A stretch of DNA of 64,000 nucleotides from Lagopus muta (Eukaryota; Chordata; Aves; Galliformes; Phasianidae): positions 3,639,505 to 3,703,504 of the forward strand of contig NC_064434.1 in assembly GCF_023343835.1 (NCBI RefSeq). The letters run 5' to 3'. Positions 55,756 through 64,000 of the stretch are shown piece by piece; the stretch's first letter is position 1, and each line of letters opens with the position of its first letter. The notes beneath the pieces were generated by a model. That model did no database searches. It worked only from the letters and a program-made list of their open reading frames with translations, and was not told where the DNA came from. A program made the position numbers and the translations under genes.

Positions 55756-56387
55756 CATCCTGAAGTCCAGCGCCTGGATGAATAGTGTGCACACCTTTGC
55801 CACTACAGGAGCACGTTGCAGAATGAAATGAACAATTATGGGCTGATGCCAAACTCAGGATGGAAACAGAAGAGATCATCTTGCTGCTATTGGTCTACTT
55901 CTGCACTGCTTCTTCACATTCCCAAGTTCAGCTCTCCTAAAGGTGTCTCTGAAAGATACAGAGAGACAGCAAACACTAGGCAGCCTCTAGGGAATTCCGT
56001 ACCCCAAGTGAGCATTTTGGTTGATGATTTGCATCTCATTTCTGCAATTCTATGGCCCTCAGAACCTGGAGGTGGGAGATACAGGCTGTTCCCAGTCTTC
56101 CCTTCTTTATTTGTTTCCAACTGTGCTTGTTTACGGAGGATCAGGTGCTTTTATTTTGTTAGAAGAAAGCTGTTTCTCCTGGGAAATCTGCATGTGGGTA
56201 ATGGTGTGAGCCAAGGCAAGAGCTATGGTTTATGTTCTGAGATGTCCTACCTCGTGGCCTTCATCCACTCCTCCACTGGGCTCCTTTTGGGGTCAGCTTT
56301 TATGTTGCAAACTAACCAGGCTTTGCACAGTCATATTGTTGTTATACTAAAAGCATGAAGTGCTGCTCACTGAGATGAACAAAGCCC

Positions 56388-56543
56388 AGGGGGGTGGTGG
56401 GGTCACTGTCCCTGGAGGTATTCAAGAGCTGTGGGGATGTAGCAGTGAGGGACGTGGTCATTGGGCATGGTGGAGTGGGCTGGGGTTGGACTCAGTGATC
56501 TTTGTGTTCTTTTCCAGCCTTTATGGTTCTGTGATTCTATGAT
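56388..56543 (+). mobile_element. CR1 LINE 3' fragment
   Basis: gggtcactgtccctggaggt ... ggggttggactcagtgatct ... tttatggttctgtgattcta. Same older subfamily as 48800-49252. Confidence 0.9.
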
Positions 56544-56902
56544 CAGCAATAGAAGGAAGCAGCTGCACCTCTTTGTGAGGCCCTGAAGACCCCAGCAGTC
56601 AGTGGCCAAGGGGCTGGGGTGTAACTGAGGATTATTCTCTATTCCTTTCCCATCACAGTTTGAAAGCACATCGACTCTCAGCATCTGCAGCATCTTGTGG
56701 CCACTGCTATTACATGGAAAAGATGCTTTCAGGCAGCTTGTTGCAGCACCTGGGGCCAAGGCAAAGCCAAGAGACATTCTCTCTGTGCCTAGCAAGGAAA
56801 GGTAAAGACAAGCAAGGCCTGTGAGCTGATGCTGAGATAGCAGCTCGGTATCTAAACAGGTAACACCCAATTACAACAGCACTGTGTTGACTTACACTTT
56901 CC

Positions 56903-57503
56903 CTTATCAGAAGAATCAGGTATTCATGTAAATCACAAAAGAGTTTGATGGATGCCAGTTCGCAGTGAGCCCCAAACCAAGGAACAAGAGCCTAGTTAAA
57001 CAAAATGTATGTTCTTCTTATCTTTAAGCTGTGACTATTGCTATGAAATAAAAAAAAAAAAAAAAAAAACTATAAAAGAAAGTGCCTTATCACAAGGGTT
57101 ATAATTCTTTAATGTTCCCCAGAGGCTGTGTCTGTGCTGGAATCAGACCCTTGGGACCACTTTCCAAACCCCACTCAAGTAATTTTCTTGCAGACAGATG
57201 ATCTTTCCTTATCACACGTTGTCTTGGCAATAAAAAAGTCTCTTTCTTGAGATGCATGTTTAGACTGAGCTTGGTGGAAGGAAAAAAAAAAAAAGGAAAG
57301 GAAAAGAAGGGGCAGCTAAACTGGTCTTAATTCTGATACTTGCCTGAAAGTAAACAGTGAGCTGCTGGGGCAATCTTCATTAGACCCTTCTGGGCCTGGA
57401 AGTGTGGCATGGAAAGCAGATGTGGCAAGAAGCCTTCAGACAGCCATGCTGGAGCCCAGCACTGAGCTGGTCGGAACGCCGCGACTAATCAGAGCCTCTT
57501 ATC
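56903..57503. promoter_or_regulatory. Candidate distal enhancer: five CTTATC sites in 600 bp
   Basis: CTTATC at 56903-56908, 57017-57022, 57086-57091, 57208-57213 and 57498-57503, all in the same orientation, about 16 kb upstream of the GATA4 start codon. Chance expectation for this hexamer on both strands is about 0.3 per 600 bp. Confidence 0.4.
57050..57069. repeat. A20 homopolymer
   Basis: Twenty consecutive A after ctatgaaat. No retroposed gene body is recognisable upstream of it. Confidence 0.9.
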
Positions 57504-60500
57504 ACATTTACTGGGAGATGGGTGATGCCCATAAAACCAAGTCAGGCTGAGTGCACTTAGCAGAGCCCAAAAGCTAATTGTTAATAGATGCCTGCAGCAC
57601 AGAGCTGGGGATGGCCAGGTGGCCCCTCCGCTCCTGCCTTGGTCCCACATTTGGGTTATTTCCCTTGGGACACTGCCGATCCCAAGACGTGCTAGGAAGG
57701 ATGCACAGGACACATCCCATCTGATTGGTACTCAACCAGGTTATGGGGTGTACAGGTGTCCTGGTTGAGGTCAAGACCTTACTGACATAGCAGCAGTCCA
57801 GCCGCCCCACTGACTCCCAAGGGCAGCAATAAAATCAAGCCGGAGCTTTGCACTAGGTGCATGCTGAACCTTGGATTTCCCAAGCATGGAAAACTGCAAT
57901 GTGTAATTTACAATGGTGATGGATTGCATTCATACTTCCTTCCTCCAAACTGAAAATAGAAGCTGTGAAAAAAGATGAGAACAAGGTGAACTTGTAGTGA
58001 TTTTCCCTGTTACAGTCCATCCACCTCTAGAAAACAGCACACAAAAGGTATCCAGAACGAGAATTGATATCATTGTGTTTAAATCCTCATCTCCAACAAT
58101 TTTTCCCCTACAAACGTCAGTGTACTCAAAACCTTGCCTGCTTCATGCATCCCTACCCAGTGGCTTCACACTGCAACACTCACCTTCTGCAGGGCACAAC
58201 TCTGTCCCGGCAACCTCACAGCTTAACAAGCTTTTTAATTTCTGGCTAATTTAAGCCATCTACTTGGATCGATCAATACGGAGAGCCTTACAAACCAGCA
58301 CCGAATCTGCAGGACCCAAATGCAGGCGTCAGGTAAAGTTTGCCAGCTGCAGCTTGCAGCAAACTTCTCCCACATCCCTGCAGACAACATTCCATCATCT
58401 GCTCATGGGGAACCTCCCACCCCCAATGTCCAGCAGCTTAAAAGACCCTTTGCAGAGCCTGTGTGAAGGCAAGCATGCAAAGAGCCCCAGGGTTCAGCTG
58501 CACCCCTCCTTGATTCCTGTCCACCAGAGGCACCAGGTGAGAAAGGCTTTCCTGATCCTCCTGGCGTTCACCACAGAGGGACAGAGAGCAGAGTTCTCCA
58601 TTTCTCCAAGCAACTGCCAGTGTCTGAGGGTAAGGGCAGTGATTTTGAGAGGCAATCACACTGTGTTGTTGATAGATGCTTTCTCCTTGCCTCTTCAAAG
58701 CTGCAGTGTCTGAACCCTTGTGATGCCCTGATATCACGGGGCATGCAACAAGCAAGAAGAGACTTTACAGTCACACTTGGACACAAATATACCAGAGAAG
58801 GAGGCCAGCAAGTTTTGCAGATTTGTTTCCCATCACTCTCTCCTCTTCCACTTCATTACAAGGTCCAAAATCTGGTACCCACATGCAGAGAGAGCTCGAG
58901 GCCATCCATCTTCAGAAAGGAGGCCAGGAAAGAGGCTCATGGAGATGGTAAACGGGCTGTGAGCGCATGGCCATGAAAGGGGCACGTCTGCAGGTGTGCA
59001 AATACAGCTTGTCCCTGGCATCTGCTGGGAACGCAGGGAGCCGAAGCCTTTATCTCTTGACCTCTCACTCCCCTGCCCCACAGATCCCAATGCTACGGCT
59101 CCAAGTGCATCCCAGCACCTGGTCCCACCCCACAGCCCAAGCATTTGCAGGGAGGAACGATGCATTCCCACTTGGGATCCCTAGCATGGGGTGCTGCTTC
59201 CAAAAACCGTATGCTGTGCATCTGTCTGAACCCACCTCAGGGTCTTGTGGCAGCACAGCCGCGTCGTTCAGCCTCACATCTGCCCAACAATGGGCAGCTT
59301 GAAGCTACCGCTCACAGGGGCTAAGCTGCCTTTATGGCAGGTCACACACCCTCTCCAACAGCAATGGATTTAGATGCCATAAAACCCCTGTATTAGCACG
59401 GCCTGGGAACCTCCCATTGCCCTGCATTTCTTACAGCAGCATCCCCCATCGTTGTGCTGGCACTGTGTGCCATCAGCCCATGGTCTGCTCCTGTCCCCAT
59501 GCCATTCATGTGGATCTCAAGTGCAGCCGGCTTGCTTTAATTTTCTGGCAATAGAGGCAAAGAAAAAAAAAAGAAGGCTCGTGTGAAAATTATTTATTTT
59601 GTATTAATAGCTCAGAGTCAAAGCCTCAGCAGACACTTGAAATAAACAGGATCACTCAAAATACAGTTGTTTGAAATCAGAGCTTTTCTCTGACCCTGGA
59701 GTTTCTTGCCAAAGCCAGAAAAACTGTATATATAGAATCCCTTAATTATTTTTCCCCTGTTAATCCACAGTACAACAAACCATGGCTGCAGCCAAAGGAC
59801 TTTGACCAGGATGATTAAACCAACATTTCATTTCGGCAGTTGCACGTGGTCGTATAGGTGGTCGAGATGTAAAATAATCCTCCCTATCTGACAAATAACC
59901 CCCTTTGCACTTCCAGTCCCATTTGTACTCGAGCACTTCCCACTTCTCCTCTGCCATTCTTTTCCTTCCATCATTCTCCCTCTGAAAAACATATATTTTT
60001 CAATGGGGCATCTCTCAAGTGAAAAACTATGTTTTGGAAGAAGTCGTCTGGACTGCTTTCCTTGAGAAAGAAGGAGTAAAACACAGCACTTTTGTTTTCA
60101 CTTTTCCTTCCTCTTCTGTTTTCTTTTACTCCCTGTGCTGCACAGCCTGTTTTACAGCCAGATAAAAGGATGGAAAGAAGGGAAAGAAAACAACAAGTGA
60201 GTTTATATTTTTCATCTCTCTTCACTGTAGATTTCTTCTCTGCACTTTCCACTGAACAACAGAAATATTCCCAGCTGAGAAATAGAGCACCTGAGCTCAC
60301 TGAAATTATTGTGCCTCTAGCAGCGCATCTCTTAACGAATGCAGCTCTTTAATTACAGTGACTCCATGCGCTCAACCCTGAGTTACTGCTGTGGCTAGGG
60401 CACAAAGAGTGGTTTGTTCTTAAACTGAGAAACCTGGATTCATGCCCACAACCTCTTCTGCTGAATCTCCATCACTGATACATCTCCTTTTTGTCCCATT

Positions 60501-63500
60501 TCTTTGCAAAATGGGAACAGCAGCGGAACACTTGCAGAAAACAAATGCAGAGGATCCACTGCAAGGTCCTCCACCATGGTGCTGCAGAATGACTGCACAT
60601 GGAGAAGGAGTCAACCAAGCAGAGACAGAGCTCTGATAACCCCAAGCATTTCCCTATTTCCCAAAACTTGATTGTTCCCCATTTGGGCTGCAATTAAAAG
60701 GCTCTCAAATATAGTGAGCGCTATATTTGCAGCATCCCCTATGGAGCAGCTCAAGCTGTGGAGCGCTCACGCTTGCTGGGGCTCTTGGAAAACCTCAGCT
60801 AGCTGCTCCCCCTCTCCCTGCTGGCTGTCAGGATCATTGCTCCCAGTTGCTGCCTAGCCATTTGCAGCACTTGGGAAATGTCAAATGTGGGAGTCCGGCA
60901 GCCTTAGGTTAGAGTAAAAACTCCCAAACATAGTTGGAGGGCTGCCAGCGCCTTGCAAGCCCTCTGCAGACCCAGATAAGCGGTGACCTTGCAGGCAGCG
61001 GGCTAGGCCAGGAGTTTATTAAATCCTCTGCTTGCTTGGGTTAAGCTCTCTTGATATTTTGATCATCCCATTCCCTTCCGTCGTCACCTGGTGCCCCTGG
61101 GTGGGAAAACACGGTGTGAAAGCATCAGTGGCCTTGGAGACCTTCGTGGAGACATCTGGAGGTCAATGTGGAGGAGATGCAAAGTCCGGAGACAGTGGGG
61201 AGAAAGCTCCTGTCCATGGGGGCACACTGGGAACGGGTCTGTTGCAGCCGAATGAACGAACCCTGTGCTCGGTTTTGATGCCTGGAGGTTATGGATGTTG
61301 GCCCCAAATTGCTTTGGGTTTGTGGCAACACCAGTCTTGAAAGCACAGTTGGGGAAGGACGGCCACGTTGCTTCACAGGGAGGGGGAGGAAGGGAGGAAG
61401 GGTTGAGTTTGGGCTTCGTGTTGAACCGAAACGAAATCTAAACATTTTGAAATTCTTCCCCAAATGACAAATAATGTCAAATAGTGAGATAGCACCGGGC
61501 TGGATTTGAGCCGCGAGGCACCTTCTTATATTCCTAACTTCTGATAAAAAGGATGGAACACAGTCGGGAAAACTTTCCTCTCCTTCCCCTTGTTATTTTT
61601 TCTTAAAGAAAGGAAGAAAAAAAAAAAAAAAAAGAAAGAATAGACAACCCCAGTGAAATCAGCAACGTGTCCTGAAACATTTCAGTGTGCATGGAAGAGC
61701 TTTGTGCCACAGGAAACGTTTCCCTCTGAGTTTTCCTGGCCAGCAGCACGTCCCCGACCCAGTGCCGCCGCTGGGACAGGCAACAACCCCCCAAATCCAT
61801 CACTGGAGGGGGTCTGTTTGCACTTTGCTCGCTTTCTTTCTGCAAACATGGCTGTTTTCTCTCCAGGTCAAATAAGTGGTGTGGATATGTCAGGGTGTGA
61901 ATTACCTGTGAACTATTTACCCCTGGCTGGGAAACTCTGAGCTTTCTGGTGGTCACCTGCATAGCCCAGCTACCCCAAACACCAAAAACTGACAGGAAAG
62001 CATCCAGGTGTGCCCCATTGGCTTTCAGATTTGTAACAAGCTCAGAGGCTGTTTTCCCAGAAAAATTCACAGCTCCCAGATTTGCTGTGGGATTAATAAT
62101 GCTCATTAGTTTTACGGATAAAAAAGGATCTGCGCCATCAAGTGCCGTAACCCCAAGGTGCTCCCATCCTGGGGTCATGACTCACACTGAGCACGCGGCC
62201 CCAAGGCTGGAATTTGGAATTCAGTTCCCTGCGTGCTCCCTAGGTTGGGATGGCAAAGCCAACCTCAGGCTGGGTAGGCATGGAGGCTCTCCAGACCCAA
62301 GGACACAGCAGACCCCATCTCCTCCACTTGATACAAAGCAGCCTTGGGTCCCCCCTTCATTTTCTCTCCCTTTTTTTCACGCCTTCTCTCTTCCCTCCCT
62401 CCCCGGCCAGCGTGGAGTTCAGCAGTTAATATCCTTCTGCCTCCAATTGTGCTTTAAGAGGTGTAGCATTTGATAAGCCCCATTTAACTTGGCTGTATTA
62501 CATTGTTTAAATAATTCAAATACAGATTGGCCCTTTAGAAGGATTTCTGCTCTATTGACCCTGCTGGTCATGAGTTACCAGGAAGTCAGGGAGGGGCCCA
62601 GCCTGAGCTTCTAGGGCTGAAAGCCTGAAAATCAATTCCAGCTCTTTAGTGCCCCAATCACACCCCATTATTCCCAGGTAATTGCAGACCTGCTTTGGCG
62701 TTAACTCTTTGGGAACAATGCTGCCTTTGACAAGAAGAGGGAAACCAAGGAGGGCTTTCTTCTCCATCGGGGTCCTAATCGGCTCGGAGTGTCATGGGCT
62801 TATCGCTGGGGTTTGGATGAGTAATTATTTACAGGTGGAAGTGTCAGATTGCTTGGGTGTTGGTTTTTTTTCTCCCCCCCTCCCTTCTTAATACCTGCCT
62901 TGCTGGATATTGGTTGGACTGCTGCATTAATAGCGCTTTTCTTCTCCTGTTGGCATCTCTCTCTCTTTGCAAGATTGATTCGTGAGGAATAAAGACCAGG
63001 ATCCTGTAACACAGCGAGTCCTAACTAGTTCTTGCCTTTCATGCTCAGACCACATTCAGGCCCTTTTCCCTGCATGCTCTCCAGACACGCAGCGAGTCCT
63101 CTATGAAAGGTTGTGGAAGAACAAGAAGAAATGATTCATTTCAACATCATCCATAGGGATGGCAGCAGTAAACAGACAGCTGGTCTTGAGCACATGGTGT
63201 CCACACTGCTCACATTTCGTTAGGGGATATTTTGGCCTAGCTCTGCTCTGGTCCCACAGAAAACAAGAGCTGCTATCAGCTGTAGTGCGTCTTTGGGGTT
63301 GGTTTCATTCAAAAGGAATCCAGTGTTTTAGACACTGCTGGATCTTAGGAGGAATTTTTCAAGGCTTGACACAGACTGGGGAGCGATAACGGAGTCAACT
63401 CCAGAAAACGTGTTCTGTTCTTTGACAGCTAGAAAAAATTACACGAGCGTTTTCACAACTGAAATGCCTGCTCAGAACAGCATCTTTTGCATCTCCTTCA

Positions 63501-63537
63501 TTGTCCTTAACAGGTGAAAACTGTCCTTATTAGGACA

Positions 63538-63662
63538 GAATCGGAGAATCGCAGAGTCATTCGAGTTGGAAGGGACCGTTAAAGGCCGTCTGTTTCACTC
63601 TGTGCACTGAACAGGGACACCCACATCTCCATCAATGCTCAGAGCCCATCCAGCCTTGGCTG
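63538..63662 (-). mobile_element. CR1 LINE 3' fragment
   Basis: gagaatcgcagagtcattcg ... ttggaagggaccgttaaagg ... gcccatccagccttggctg. Confidence 0.87.
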
Positions 63663-64000
63663 AGAAGGATGCTGATATCTTGGCACCTTTGGCTTCTGAG
63701 ACCATGGCACTCACACCAGGGATTTTTTGTGAATTAGGTTGGGAATAAAAATGCAGGTGGAAATACCCCAAATTCCACCTCCAAGGTGCTGCCTTCTTTC
63801 TTCATTCAAAGTGCCTTCTTCAGTTCTTCTCTGATACAAAGCAAACTGGACAGGATCCAGGGATAAAACTTCTCAAGGCGTAACACACAGAAAAATCTTT
63901 CCTTTTTCTTCCTGGTGTGTGAAGGCTAGAAGTCACCTACCTTGTCATCTTGCCTGACCTGGTCTTGTGGCAAAGGCCACAGCCTCACCCTATCACCCAA

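Larger units (their letters stand above)
46800..64000. other. Region upstream of GATA4 without recognisable genes
   Basis: About 17 kb carrying at least ten CR1 fragments, short A-rich and purine-rich tracts (57050-57069; 61605-61640) and otherwise unique sequence. No ORF shows a family signature or exon-like splice borders in series. GATA motifs cluster at 55197-55219 and 56903-57503. It may hold distal enhancers or noncoding RNA, but neither can be proved from sequence. Confidence 0.6.

Noticed and set aside
57050-57069. A20 tract as the tail of a processed pseudogene
   Set aside because: No recognisable coding remnant or target-site duplication around it.
46800-64000. Additional protein-coding gene, tRNA, microRNA hairpin or CRISPR-like array
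   Set aside because: No serial exon pattern, no tRNA A/B boxes and no regularly spaced perfect repeats were seen; only CR1 pieces and unique DNA.

Overview
The window is a vertebrate nuclear locus, almost certainly from a galliform bird and most likely chicken. It holds many 5'-truncated CR1 LINE copies with the bird-type ATTCTATG 3' end, long introns with GT/AG borders, and CpG-rich promoters. I recognise three protein-coding genes, all on the minus strand, so transcription runs right to left: GATA4 (coding 40782 to 19633), NEIL2 (13952 to 11267) and FDFT1 (10321 to 507). The human 8p23.1 block has the same order and relative orientation (GATA4-NEIL2-FDFT1), so this is conserved synteny.

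All coding exons of the three genes could be placed to the base. Every junction is GT/AG and every reading frame closes: FDFT1 has 8 coding exons and 418 aa, NEIL2 has 4 coding exons and 327 aa, and GATA4 has 6 coding exons and 410 aa. Catalytic or zinc-binding residues are intact in all three, so none is a pseudogene. The genes do not form a pathway: FDFT1 is squalene synthase (sterol synthesis, ER), NEIL2 is a base-excision-repair DNA glycosylase, and GATA4 is a heart/gut/gonad transcription factor.

Layout: 1-506 FDFT1 3' UTR; 507-10321 FDFT1, with CR1 copies and two minisatellites in its introns; 10322-10660 FDFT1 CpG/CCAAT promoter; about 10700-11266 NEIL2 3' UTR and spacer; 11267-13961 NEIL2; 13962-19632 NEIL2 upstream region and GATA4 3' UTR; 19633-40782 GATA4 coding region, including a 16.9 kb intron; about 40.8-47 kb GC-rich GATA4 upstream region with a probable noncoding first exon and promoter, simple repeats and degenerate minisatellites; 47-64 kb no recognisable gene, dense CR1 fragments and several GATA-motif clusters that may be distal enhancers.

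I found no undescribed gene system. The points most worth a second look are: a 122-nt perfectly complementary inverted CR1 pair flanking FDFT1 exons 4-5 (predicts a 321-nt in-frame circular RNA or RNA editing); clusters of GATA sites in the GATA4 intron and upstream (possible autoregulation); a G-quadruplex-capable repeat just inside the GATA4 intron after its first coding exon; and a possible alternative FDFT1 first exon encoding an acid-free, presequence-like N-terminus.
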